The notes beneath the pieces are model-generated. The model saw only the letters and a program-made list of their open reading frames with translations. It ran no database searches and had not been told where the DNA came from. DNA of 36,053 bases from an uncultured Collinsella sp. (lineage in GTDB: Bacteria > Actinomycetota > Coriobacteriia > Coriobacteriales > Coriobacteriaceae): NCBI GenBank assembly GCA_900752215.1, contig CAADUO010000038.1, positions 1 through 36,053 of the forward strand, read 5' to 3'. Position numbers and translations under genes: made by a program. Positions 15,097 through 23,043 of the stretch are shown in pieces (position 1 is the stretch's first letter; the number at the start of each line of letters is the position of its first letter).

Positions 15097-15971
15097 TACT
15101 CGATTTGAGCGCCTTCCGTGTCGCACGTCAGAATATGCGTATCACACTTAGGGAACTGCTCACGCAGCTTGACCTGCAGGAACTTTGCCACGATGGTGTC
15201 GTCGGTTACAGCCATGAGGGTCGAGCCCGAACCGCTGATCCAGATGGTCTTGGCACCGCCGTTAAGGCAGGTGTCGCGCACGGCGTTGTAGTCGGGGATC
15301 AGGCGGCGACGATAGGGCTCCTGGATGCGGTCGTCGTTGGCGGCGGCAATCAGGTCCAGGTCACCAGTCTCCAAGCCGCGCGTCATGCCGGCGATGCGGC
15401 CCATCTGCCACACGGCGGTGGAGAGTGGAATCTCCTGCGGCACGACCTTGCGTGCCTCGCTCGTGTGCACCTCGTAAGGTGGAATCACGGTAATAAAACG
15501 CAAACGATCGCTCACCTCGTAGCGCAGGCACTGGGGGAGCGAATCGGTCGGCGTAAAGGAGCAGACGGCGCCGCCCAGGATAGCGGGGGCGACGTTATCG
15601 GGATGGCCCTCGACCTCGGTGGCGATGCGGACGAGCTCGGCGCGGTCGACGGTATGGCCCGTCAACGCGGCGGCAGCCATGATGCCGGCGACGACGCAGG
15701 TGGAGCTGGAGCCCAGGCCGCGGGCGACGGGCACGTCGGTCTGGATGTCGATGGCAACGGGAAAAGCCGGCTCGCCCCATGCGGCCAGCGCATCGACAAA
15801 GCTCACATAGACCAGGTTGTTCTCGTTTTGGAACTCTTCGGGGCAGCCCGTGATGGTGAGCTTGTCGGCGCGCTCAAAGGTAAAGTGCGAGTAGAGGCTG
15901 ACGGCCATGCCGAGGGTATCGTAGCCAATGCCCAAGTTGGCGCTTGTTGCTGGGACGGTGATCTTGATCAT
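15090..15971 (-). CDS. thrB: Homoserine kinase
   Basis: ThrB phosphorylates homoserine to O-phosphohomoserine, the substrate of threonine synthase. The 293-residue GHMP-family protein has the N-terminal MIKITVPATSANLGIGYD, the ATP loop ARGLGSSSTCVVAG and the C-terminal GSGSTLMAVT motif. ATG 15971 follows a perfect AGGAGG. It lies downstream of thrC on the same strand, 203 bases away, separated by a terminator-like hairpin and a palindrome, so it may be transcribed partly on its own. Its stop codon lies inside the outer arm of the 14910-15096 palindrome. Confidence 0.95.
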   Translation of the reverse strand: MIKITVPATSANLGIGYDTLGMAVSLYSHFTFERADKLTITGCPEEFQNENNLVYVSFVDALAAWGEPAFPVAIDIQTDVPVARGLGSSSTCVVAGIMAAAALTGHTVDRAELVRIATEVEGHPDNVAPAILGGAVCSFTPTDSLPQCLRYEVSDRLRFITVIPPYEVHTSEARKVVPQEIPLSTAVWQMGRIAGMTRGLETGDLDLIAAANDDRIQEPYRRRLIPDYNAVRDTCLNGGAKTIWISGSGSTLMAVTDDTIVAKFLQVKLREQFPKCDTHILTCDTEGAQIEYL

Positions 15972-15984
15972 GTGAGTCCTCCTG

Positions 15985-16096
15985 GCGTGCCTGGCTGTTT
16001 AGTTCGCTGCTCGGGCAGTCCTGCGCAAGACGGAAAGCACATTAAGTGCTTTCCTTTGCGTGCGGAACTCGCGACGAACTAAACAGCCAGGCACGC
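15985..16096. repeat. Palindrome between thrC and thrB
   Basis: Outer arms of 22 bases (GCGTGCCTGGCTGTTTAG... at 15985 and its complement ending at 16096) enclose inner arms GAAAGCAC/GTGCTTTC around ATTAA, with unpaired or imperfect segments between. The architecture resembles the other long palindromes, but the conserved GTCCTCG/CTGCGGA loop pair is not clearly present. It ends directly before the thrB ribosome binding site. Confidence 0.65.
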
Positions 16097-16130
16097 TATG
16101 CACGTTCGTCATCATCCCGGTAGGTATCTG

Positions 16131-16163
16131 ATAAAAGAAGGTGCGCCGGCTTTCGCCGGCGCC
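16131..16163 (-). terminator. Intrinsic terminator after thrC
   Basis: On the minus strand GGCGCCGGC, loop GAAA, GCCGGCGCACC is followed by TTCTTTTATC, a standard rho-independent terminator 12 bases after the thrC stop codon. Confidence 0.75.
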
Positions 16164-16174
16164 TTATAAGGGAT

Positions 16175-17692
16175 CTAGTCGGTGCTCATTCGTTTTGCTG
16201 CAGACTCGACGTAGCTGGCCATCTCATCGACGTCGCAGACGTCTTCGAAGCGGACGGGTTTGGACTCGAGCTCGGCGAGCTGGGTCGGGGCGACCGTGTT
16301 GGTGGCCTGCTCGAGTACACGCATAGCCTCAAAATCATCCTCGGGAACGTCGAGGCCCAGGGCGTCGCAGCAGGCGCGCGGGAACTTGTAGGGGCTGGCG
16401 GTCGAAAGTAGCACGCGGGCCTTGGCGCCCTCGGCGGGAGCGACCTTTTCAAAGACGTGATAGCCGCAGGCGGTGTGCGGGTCGATCACGTAGCCGTTCG
16501 CGTCCCAGCAGCTCTTGATGGCAGCGCGAACCTCGTCCTCACTGGCCCAACCGCAGCCAAACACGTTCTGAATCTTGGTCAGCAGCTCGGCGGGCACCTC
16601 GTAGCGACCCGTCTGGGCAAGCTGCTCCATAAGGCCGGCAACGAGCTCGCAGTCGCCATCGGATAGGAAGTAGAGCATGCGCTCCAGGTTGGAGCTAATG
16701 AGGATGTCCATCGACGGCGAGATGGTCGTGAAGAACGGACGGTTGCGGTCGTAGACGCCGGTGGTCAGGAAGTCAGCGAGCACGTTGTTCTTGTCGCTCG
16801 CGACGATGAGCTTGGCGACGGGCAGACCCATGCGCTTGGCATAGTAGCCGGCCAGGATATCGCCAAAGTTGCCGGTCGGTACGCAGAACTCCACGGCGTC
16901 GCCGGCCTCGATGGCGCCGGCGCGCAGCAGCTGCGCATAGGCGGCAAAGTAGTAGACGACTTGCGGCACCAGGCGACCGACGTTGATCGAGTTGGCGCTT
17001 GAAAGCACCGTGCCGGCGGCCTCTAGACGTTCGGCAAGCTCCCTATCGGCAAAGATACGTTTGACGGCACTCTGGGCATCGTCAAAGTTGCCGCGGATGC
17101 CGCAGACGGCGACGTTGTCGCCCTCCTGAGTGGACATCTGCAGATTCTGCACGCGGCTGACTTTGCCCTCGGGATAAAAGACGGTGATGCCCGTGCCCGG
17201 GGCGTCGGCAAAGCCTGCGAGTGCTGCCTTGCCCGTGTCGCCCGACGTGGCGGTGACGATCATGATGCGCTCGGCGCCGCCGTCCTGGGCGGAGGTGCGG
17301 GCCATCAGGCGGGGGAGCATCTGCAGGGCGACGTCCTTGAAGGCGCTCGTGGGGCCGCCAAAGAGCTCCATCACATAGGTCTGAGGGGCGTCGGTGCCCG
17401 GTGCTGCGTCGAGCTTGACGAGAGGCGTGACCTCTTCACTCGCGAACGTGCCGCGGTATGCCTCGTCGACACACGCCGAAATTTCTTCGTCCGTGTAATC
17501 GTTCAGTAACATTCCCAACACATTTTGAGCGATTTCAAAGTACGATTTATCAGCAAGCGAGCTGATATCGACCTGCTGGGTGCCGAGCTCGTCCGAGACA
17601 AACAAACCCCCGTCGGGAGCGATGCCGGTGCGGATTGCCACCTTACTTGAGCACGATAAAGTGCGTCCTCGTGTACTATGATAAGTTCCCAT
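16175..17692 (-). CDS. thrC: Threonine synthase
   Basis: ThrC converts O-phosphohomoserine to threonine with pyridoxal phosphate. The 505-residue protein has the PLP lysine K119 in PTSAFKDVALQ, the SGDTGKAALAGF phosphate-binding loop and the long form typical of the E. coli/yeast-type enzyme. The start at 17692 (MGTYHSTRG) matches the family N-terminus and has GAGGAG about nine bases upstream; an upstream in-frame start at 17737 is unneeded. It is divergent from lysC across 104 bases and precedes thrB, forming a threonine block. Confidence 0.95.
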   Translation of the reverse strand: MGTYHSTRGRTLSCSSKVAIRTGIAPDGGLFVSDELGTQQVDISSLADKSYFEIAQNVLGMLLNDYTDEEISACVDEAYRGTFASEEVTPLVKLDAAPGTDAPQTYVMELFGGPTSAFKDVALQMLPRLMARTSAQDGGAERIMIVTATSGDTGKAALAGFADAPGTGITVFYPEGKVSRVQNLQMSTQEGDNVAVCGIRGNFDDAQSAVKRIFADRELAERLEAAGTVLSSANSINVGRLVPQVVYYFAAYAQLLRAGAIEAGDAVEFCVPTGNFGDILAGYYAKRMGLPVAKLIVASDKNNVLADFLTTGVYDRNRPFFTTISPSMDILISSNLERMLYFLSDGDCELVAGLMEQLAQTGRYEVPAELLTKIQNVFGCGWASEDEVRAAIKSCWDANGYVIDPHTACGYHVFEKVAPAEGAKARVLLSTASPYKFPRACCDALGLDVPEDDFEAMRVLEQATNTVAPTQLAELESKPVRFEDVCDVDEMASYVESAAKRMSTD

Positions 17693-17796
17693 ATAACACT
17701 GCTCCTCGGATGCCTTGGTCCCAATCGGTGAAACCATGGTATCAGAGCGTGCAAAATAGGTTCGCAGAGGCTTTTTAGAAAGGTAACCTCCAGCCC
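17693..17796. promoter_or_regulatory. Divergent promoter region between thrC and lysC
   Basis: This 104-base gap must hold the promoters of both thrC (minus) and lysC (plus). No clear pair of -35/-10 hexamers stands out, and no lysine riboswitch, T-box or leader peptide was recognised. The space is too short for most such leaders. Confidence 0.5.
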
Positions 17797-19185
17797 ATGA
17801 TTAAGATTGCCAAGTTTGGCGGCTCGTCGGTCGCCGACGCCGAACACTTCAAGAAGATCAAGGCCATCGTCGATGCCGATCCGGCTCGCCGTTTTGTGGT
17901 GGTTTCCGCCTGCGGTCGCCGTTTTAAGGGCGACACCAAGGTGACCGACCTGCTCTATCTGGTCAATGCGCACGTTAAGTACCACGTGTCGTGTGAGGAG
18001 CTGCTCGAGGACATCGGCCAGCGCTATTTTGATATCGCTGACGAGTTGGAGCTCACCTATCCCATCCGTGAGGAGTTCGCGGCCTTTGCCGAGCGCGCCC
18101 GCTCGGGCGGCTACTCCACCGAGGAGCTTGTGAGCCGTGGCGAGTACTTTACCGCTCGCCTGATGGCCGAGTACCTGGGCTTACCGTTCCTGGACGCCGC
18201 GACGGTTGTGGCGTTCCATCACGACGGTACGCTCAGCATGAATCGCACTTCCGAGCTGGTGCAGGAGTATGGCCAGCAGGGCGGCTTCGTTATGCCTGGC
18301 TTCTACGGCGCGACGCGCGAGGGCCAGATCAAGCTGCTCGATCGAGGCGGTGGCGATATCTCGGGCTCGATCTTGGCCAAGTGCCTGGGCGCCGACCTGT
18401 ACGAGAACTGGACCGACGTCTCGGGCTTCTATTCTGCCGATCCGCGTATTGTTCCCGAGGCTCAGCCCATTGCGCGCGTTACCTACGAGGAGCTGCGCGA
18501 GCTTTCGTACATGGGCGCAAGCGTCCTGCACGAGGAGGCCGTGTTCCCCGTGCGCGAGGCGGGTATTCCGCTGGTCATCAAGAACACCAATGCGCCGCAG
18601 GACCCCGGCACCATCATTAGCGAGACAGCTGATGAGGGCGAGGCCGAGCCCATCATTACCGGCGTGACCGGCAAGCGCGGCTTTGTCGCCATCAATGTTG
18701 CCCGTGACCGCACCAAGCCCCGCGTTGGCTTTATGCGCCGCGCGCTTTCGGTTTTCGAGCGCTATGACGTCTCCGTCGAGCATATGCCCACCGGCGTCGA
18801 CCGCTTTGGTGCCGTGGTGCAGGAGCAGGACGTGCACGACTCGCTGTACTCGCTCGTGGGCGACATTCAGCAGGAGGTCGAGCCGCTCGAGATCGAGGTT
18901 GTCGAGGGCTTGGCGCTCATCGCGACCGTCGGTCGTAACCTGCGCGGTCGTGCAGGTATCTCGGGCCATCTGTTTGGCATGCTCGGCCAGGCCGGCGTGA
19001 GCGTGCGCATGATTTCGCAGAGCTGTGACGAGATCAACATCATTATCGGTGTCGAGGAGAAGGACTTCGACCTGGCGATTCGGACCATTTATCGTGCCTT
19101 CTCCGATGAGAACGGCATTGTGAAGGTCTCCGATCTGGAGGCTCCTGCGCCGGTCGATCCCGCTCTGGCTGCGCTCAAAAAGTAG
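17797..19185 (+). CDS. lysC: Aspartate kinase
   Basis: Aspartate kinase phosphorylates aspartate as the first step to lysine, threonine, methionine and diaminopimelate. The 462-residue protein has the N-terminal kinase motif KFGGSS (6-11), the catalytic domain to about residue 290 and two C-terminal ACT regulatory domains (GLALIATVGRNLRGRAGISG, VSVRMISQSCDEINI). Its length fits a monofunctional, feedback-regulated enzyme, with no homoserine dehydrogenase fusion. ATG 17797 has AGAAAGG about 11 bases upstream. It is followed by asd 173 bases downstream on the same strand. Confidence 0.95.
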   Translation: MIKIAKFGGSSVADAEHFKKIKAIVDADPARRFVVVSACGRRFKGDTKVTDLLYLVNAHVKYHVSCEELLEDIGQRYFDIADELELTYPIREEFAAFAERARSGGYSTEELVSRGEYFTARLMAEYLGLPFLDAATVVAFHHDGTLSMNRTSELVQEYGQQGGFVMPGFYGATREGQIKLLDRGGGDISGSILAKCLGADLYENWTDVSGFYSADPRIVPEAQPIARVTYEELRELSYMGASVLHEEAVFPVREAGIPLVIKNTNAPQDPGTIISETADEGEAEPIITGVTGKRGFVAINVARDRTKPRVGFMRRALSVFERYDVSVEHMPTGVDRFGAVVQEQDVHDSLYSLVGDIQQEVEPLEIEVVEGLALIATVGRNLRGRAGISGHLFGMLGQAGVSVRMISQSCDEINIIIGVEEKDFDLAIRTIYRAFSDENGIVKVSDLEAPAPVDPALAALKK

Positions 19186-19195
19186 CGACTGCTCG

Positions 19196-19227
19196 GTAGA
19201 TTTTTGGGTCATGTCTCAAAAATCTAC
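19196..19227. terminator. AT-rich hairpin after lysC
   Basis: GTAGATTTTTG pairs exactly with CAAAAATCTAC around a 10-base loop, 10 bases after the lysC stop. The T run is inside the stem, so termination strength is uncertain. Confidence 0.5.
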
Positions 19228-19258
19228 GGCGGGGCGTTTCGTTTCGGTTTCGTTTCGA

Positions 19259-19288
19259 CGGGGCGGGTTTCGTGCCCGCCCCGTTCTT
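19259..19288 (+). terminator. GC-rich terminator between lysC and asd
   Basis: CGGGGCGGG pairs with CCCGCCCCG around a TTTCGTG loop, followed by TTCTTGT. This is a likely rho-independent terminator, so lysC and asd may have separate promoters. Confidence 0.65.
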
Positions 19289-19358
19289 GTATACACTGGC
19301 AACAATAATCGGCCTGCTCGGCGTGCGGGCAAAAGCCACAACCTTTAAAGGGGGAAGC

Positions 19359-20384
19359 ATGAAACAGTACACGGTTGCTATTTTGGGCGCGACGGGAGCT
19401 GTAGGCACCCAGATGCTCGAGTGCCTCAACGAGCAGGAGTTCCCGGTTGGCAAGCTCAAGCTGCTGGCAAGTGCACGCTCCGCGGGTAAAACCGTCGAGT
19501 TCCGCGGCGAGCAGATCGTGATTGAGGAAGCTTGCCCCGAGGCCTTTGAGGGCTGCGACATCGTGCTCGGCGCTGCCGGCGACGATATCGCCAAGGAGCT
19601 GCTGCCCGAGGCCGTTAAGCGCGGAGCCGTCGTGGTCGACAACAGCCACGCCTTCCGCATGGATCCCGAGGTGCCGCTGGTCGTGCCTGAGATCAATGCT
19701 GACGACATCAAGTGGCATCATGGCCTTATCGCCAACCCCAACTGCGCGACCATCATCGGCCTGGTTCCCACGTGGCCGCTGCATCAGCTCGCCGGCGTGA
19801 AGCGCATGATCGTCTCGACGTACCAGGCAGCTTCGGGCGCTGGCGCGCCCGGTATGGCCGAGCTCGAGGCTCAGCTGGCCGCCCTGGGCCGTGGCGAGGA
19901 GATTCCCGAGCCGCGCGCGTTTGCCGCCCAGCTGGCGAGTAACCTGATTCCACAGATTGGCGGCGTCAAGGAGGAGGGCTTTACCTCCGAGGAGATGAAG
20001 CTGCAAAACGAGGGCCGCAAGATTATGCACCTGCCCGAGCTGCGCGTGAACTGCACTTGCGTGCGCGTGCCCGTGCTGCGCTCGCACTCCGAGAGCATTA
20101 CGCTCGAGTTTGAGCGCGATATTACGGTTGAGGAGGCTCGTGCTGCGCTGGCTGCCGCTCCGGGCGTGAAGCTGGTTGACGACATGAGCGCCGAGGATGC
20201 ACACGACCGCTTCCCCATGCCGATGGACACGTCCGACCAGGACCTGATCTGGGTCGGTCGCGTGCGTCGCGACATCTCGAACCCCGAGGCTGCGCGCGGC
20301 ATCACCTTCTGGTGCTGCGGCGACCAAATCCGTAAGGGCGCGGCAACCAACGCCGTCCAGATCGCCAAGCTGCTCTGCGAGTAG
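19359..20384 (+). CDS. asd: Aspartate-semialdehyde dehydrogenase
   Basis: Asd reduces aspartyl phosphate to aspartate semialdehyde, the step after LysC. The 341-residue protein has the NADP loop ILGATGAVGTQ (8-18), the catalytic cysteine C129 in ANPNCATII and the HSESITLEFE region near the substrate-binding histidine. ATG 19359 follows AAAGGGGGAA. Together with lysC, thrB and thrC it covers the aspartate pathway to threonine except homoserine dehydrogenase, which is not in the window. The long palindrome at 20397-20526 follows 12 bases after the stop. Confidence 0.95.
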   Translation: MKQYTVAILGATGAVGTQMLECLNEQEFPVGKLKLLASARSAGKTVEFRGEQIVIEEACPEAFEGCDIVLGAAGDDIAKELLPEAVKRGAVVVDNSHAFRMDPEVPLVVPEINADDIKWHHGLIANPNCATIIGLVPTWPLHQLAGVKRMIVSTYQAASGAGAPGMAELEAQLAALGRGEEIPEPRAFAAQLASNLIPQIGGVKEEGFTSEEMKLQNEGRKIMHLPELRVNCTCVRVPVLRSHSESITLEFERDITVEEARAALAAAPGVKLVDDMSAEDAHDRFPMPMDTSDQDLIWVGRVRRDISNPEAARGITFWCCGDQIRKGAATNAVQIAKLLCE

Positions 20385-20396
20385 GTTGACCTGTCC

Positions 20397-20526
20397 GGCG
20401 GGGGCCGGGCTTAGTTGTCAGAACGTCCTCGACCATGTGTGGCGCCTTGTCCTGCTCCTTCGGAGCCGCGGACAAGGCGCCACACTGGTCTGCGGAGTGT
20501 TCTGAAAACTAAGCCCGGCCCCCGCC
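20397..20526 (+). ncRNA. Long palindrome with conserved internal loops, downstream of asd (copy 2)
   Basis: A 130-base palindrome. The outer arms start GGCGGGGGCCGGGCTTAG and run to AGAAC; the inner arms are GTGTGGCGCCTTGTCC and its complement. The tip is GCTCC-TTCG-GAGC, a C(UUCG)G tetraloop. Between the arms the sense strand reads GTCCTCGACCA opposite TGGTCTGCGGAGT, the same two small loops as in the copies after thrB and pfkA. The arms have no sequence in common with those copies. No T tract follows. Confidence 0.6.
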
Positions 20527-20579
20527 TGCGGTGACGCTGCTGCAGGCGGCCTGCGATGGGGCCGTTGTTGGTTGAGGCC

Positions 20580-20780
20580 GCTGGGCTGATGTGGGGGCGC
20601 GCGGCTGTTGCGGGCTCTGGTCCCGGCGGCGGCCCCGGCACTTCGTGCCTGCCGCCTTTGGGGACTGTGGGGCTCGGCCGGCAGCTGCGGCGCGTTGCGC
20701 CTGCTGCCTGCGGGGACTTTGGGGTCGTGCGGCAGCCCCGGCGCTGCGCGCCTGCTGCCTTGGGTGACTTTGAGGTCGAT
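20580..20780. repeat. GC-rich 51-52-bp minisatellite upstream of ogt
   Basis: Units start at 20654, 20706 and (partial) 20757, each with a GCCT...GGGGACT...GGGG...GGCAGC...CGCCTGCT pattern. A more degenerate unit precedes them. Open frames through it translate to repeated proline/arginine-rich peptides on minus and glycine-rich peptides on plus, with no domain, so it is taken as noncoding. The ogt promoter probably lies at 20780-20825. Confidence 0.65.
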
Positions 20781-20837
20781 TGGGGTTGTCTGCACAATTC
20801 GCGGTATTATGGTGCGGAGTTTTGAAAGGAGCCGCTG

Positions 20838-21416
20838 GTGGTCACGACGACGTTTGCTTCGCCTTTGGGCGAAATCTTGCTTGCCGCTGATGGCCGCGGT
20901 TTGACGGGGCTTTGGTTTGAGGGACAGGAGCACTTTGGCTCCACGCTTCTCCGGGAAGACTCCGAACATGTTGAAGGCGCCGATGCAGTTTCTGGTGCTG
21001 GCGGCATGTCGTCGGTGAGTCCTGCAAATGGTGCGGCTTCTTCGGTGCTTGAGCGTTCGTGGGCTTGGCTGAATGCTTATTTTGCAGGGCAGGAACCTCG
21101 GTTTACGCCGCCGTTGCATTTGATTGGCACGGCGTTTCAGCGTGAAGTTTGGTACGAGCTGCTTTCTATTCCGCGTGGCGAGGTCGCTACGTATGGCGAG
21201 ATCGCCCAGCGTGTTGCGGCTCGACATCGTGTGCCGGGAAATGAGACACCCGTTGTGTCTCCCCGTGCCGTGGGGGCCGCGGTCGCTCGCAACCCTGTTT
21301 CGATTATTGTGCCATGCCATCGCGTGGTGGCGGCCGACGGCTCGCTTAACGGATATGCCGGCGGGCTTGATCGCAAGGAGTGGCTGCTTCGGCTTGAGGG
21401 CGCGTACGAGGAGTAA
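20838..21416 (+). CDS. ogt: Methylated-DNA--[protein]-cysteine S-methyltransferase
   Basis: This suicide repair protein removes alkyl groups from O6-alkylguanine onto its own cysteine. The 192-residue protein has the active-site motif PCHRVV (C160-H161-R162), the HTH region FQREVWYELLSIPRGEVATYGEIA and the downstream GYAGGLDRKEWLL. It starts with GTG at 20838 behind AAAGGAG. A serine/alanine/glycine-rich insert at about residues 43-69 separates the N-terminal domain from the methyltransferase domain. It stands alone and there is no adjacent Ada regulator. Confidence 0.92.
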   Translation: MVTTTFASPLGEILLAADGRGLTGLWFEGQEHFGSTLLREDSEHVEGADAVSGAGGMSSVSPANGAASSVLERSWAWLNAYFAGQEPRFTPPLHLIGTAFQREVWYELLSIPRGEVATYGEIAQRVAARHRVPGNETPVVSPRAVGAAVARNPVSIIVPCHRVVAADGSLNGYAGGLDRKEWLLRLEGAYEE

Positions 21417-21455
21417 CACTCGAGCGCTTTGCATAGCCAAGATGCCGTGAAAGAA

Positions 21456-21602
21456 CGGGACATGCTTTCCGAATGGAGGCTCAGACGGAAACTACGTCCC
21501 GGAATTCCGTTTTAAAGCGGGATGCGCTTTCCGAATGGCGTTCCAAGCGGAAACCGTGTCCCGGAATACAGCCTCAGAGTGGGACACCGTTTCCGGCTGA
21601 GA
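21456..21602. repeat. 62-bp tandem repeat downstream of ogt
   Basis: Units begin at 21456 (CGGGACATGCTTTCCGAATGG), 21518 (CGGGATGCGCTTTCCGAATGG) and 21580 (TGGGACACCGTTTCCG), exactly 62 bases apart, with the last unit partial. Each full unit carries GGGAC...GTCCC and CTTTCCG...CGGAAA complementarity and so can fold into a hairpin. It lies between the convergent ogt and clc genes. Confidence 0.75.
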
Positions 21603-21622
21603 CCACCTGCCTGGACATCGAT

Positions 21623-22858
21623 CTACGCCCGCTCCTGCAGGGCGTAGATCGATTTGTCCATGTTGAACAGATAAGCCACAACGCAGACGATAAAGAACGC
21701 CGGCAGATTACCGAAACCGAAGACCTCGCAGCCAATGAGGATCGGCGCGAGCAGCGTGTTGGTGGCGCCGCCAAAGACGGCGGCGTATCCCAGCGCGGCG
21801 TAAAGTTCGACGGGCATGCCGAGGATTCCGGCGAGCACGACGCCAAGGCTCGCTCCGATGGAGAACAACGGCGTCACCTCGCCACCCTGATATCCTGCGG
21901 CAAGCGTGGTAATGGTGAGTGCGAATTTGAGCGCCCAGTCCCAAGGCATGATGGCGTCCTTGCCGTCACCGTTGAGCGCTGCCGATATTAGGTTGGTACC
22001 AAGTCCGCAGTATCGCCCCTGCCACAGTGTGAACAGAATCGCTGATAGCGCGATGCCCATAACGGCGATTCGTACATAGGGGTTGGGGAGCAGTCGCGCC
22101 GCAAGGGTCTTGGCGTGGGCAAGGCACCAGGCAAAGGCGCCGCCTACCATGCCAAACGCGATACCCAGCACCGCAAGCCGTCCAAGACCGGGGAGATCAA
22201 GCGCGTATGAGGCGACAACGGCGACTTCGAACTTCTCGAGTCCCAGGGCGCCGGAGGTCATACTTGCGGCGAGCGAGGCCGTAAGCGCGGGAAACAGCGC
22301 GCGGTATTCCATGCGTCCTGCGACCAGTACTTCGATAGCAAAGACCGTGGCAGCAAGAGGCGTTCGAAAGAGCCCGGCAAAGCCAGCGGCCATACCAATG
22401 AGCAAAAACGTGTTGCCGGGGTTTCGGAAAGGTAGACGCCTGCCGATCCAGTGCGAGACGGTTGCACCAATCTGCACGGCCACGCCCTCGCGCCCCGCAC
22501 TGCCGCCAAAGAGGTGCGTCCCCCACGTGCTCAACATAATGAGCGGCACCAAACGCGGGGAGATGGCGTCCTCGCGTCCGTGACCTACGTCAAATACCAG
22601 GCTCATGCCCCGATCGGTGCCTTTGCCCCAGGTGCGGTAGGAAAATACGATGGCCAAGCCCATGAGGGCGAGGAAGGGAAGGAGCAGTGTGATGTGTTCG
22701 TCGCGGAAGGCGCCGATTGCCAGAAGCACGCGTCCAAAGAGTGCGCAGATGGCGCCAACGATAACGCCGACGGGGATTCCGACAGTACCCATGAGCACGA
22801 GGCCGCTATAGGTGTTGACCAGGCGTTTGATTCTGCTCGAAGCGCTGCTTTCTGACAT
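21623..22858 (-). CDS. ClC-family anion/proton antiporter, possibly fluoride-type
   Basis: A polytopic membrane protein of 411 residues with roughly ten hydrophobic helices. The signature HLFGGSAGREGVAVQIG carries the gating glutamate. GGEVTPLFSIG corresponds to the second anion-site loop. The canonical GSGIP is not seen; GMSLVF stands in its place. GREGV rather than GREGP and the missing GSGIP suggest the CLC-F subgroup, which expels fluoride, but no fluoride riboswitch is visible upstream, so chloride transport remains possible. The start is ATG 22858 (GGAAAG four bases upstream) or an in-frame GTG at 22873. Confidence 0.85.
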   Translation of the reverse strand: MSESSASSRIKRLVNTYSGLVLMGTVGIPVGVIVGAICALFGRVLLAIGAFRDEHITLLLPFLALMGLAIVFSYRTWGKGTDRGMSLVFDVGHGREDAISPRLVPLIMLSTWGTHLFGGSAGREGVAVQIGATVSHWIGRRLPFRNPGNTFLLIGMAAGFAGLFRTPLAATVFAIEVLVAGRMEYRALFPALTASLAASMTSGALGLEKFEVAVVASYALDLPGLGRLAVLGIAFGMVGGAFAWCLAHAKTLAARLLPNPYVRIAVMGIALSAILFTLWQGRYCGLGTNLISAALNGDGKDAIMPWDWALKFALTITTLAAGYQGGEVTPLFSIGASLGVVLAGILGMPVELYAALGYAAVFGGATNTLLAPILIGCEVFGFGNLPAFFIVCVVAYLFNMDKSIYALQERA

Positions 22859-22943
22859 TTTGCTTTCCGACACTTGCTCTCTTGATAGAAAAAGAGCTGG
22901 AGTTGCGCATCGTTGAGAGGCTTTCCAGCTTTAGCAAAACAAA

Positions 22944-22970
22944 CTTATAAGATGCGACGGGCCGCGTCAA
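22944..22970 (-). promoter_or_regulatory. Possible promoter of the ClC gene
   Basis: On the minus strand TTGACG (22970-22965) and TATAAG (22949-22944) are 15 bases apart. The hexamers are good but the spacer is short. The site lies about 85 bases before the start codon. Confidence 0.4.
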
Positions 22971-23043
22971 GATAATTACCGGACGGCCTAGGAGGCGGCT
23001 GGTTGGCTGGCTTAAAACCTAGCGCGTGAAATGACGCTCCACG

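Noticed and set aside
15105..16082. A 325-residue plus-strand frame opposite thrB.
   Set aside because: It is the antisense shadow of thrB, which has full family similarity and a perfect ribosome binding site.
17693..17796. Search for a lysine riboswitch, T-box or threonine attenuator between thrC and lysC.
   Set aside because: The gap is 104 bases and shows no conserved core or leader peptide with threonine or isoleucine codons.
20411..21440. Proline/arginine-rich frames across the minisatellite and opposite ogt.
   Set aside because: Repeats give repetitive peptides in several frames. The ogt frame on plus explains the downstream part.
22874..23043. Search for a fluoride riboswitch upstream of the ClC gene.
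   Set aside because: No match to the conserved core was seen on the minus strand.
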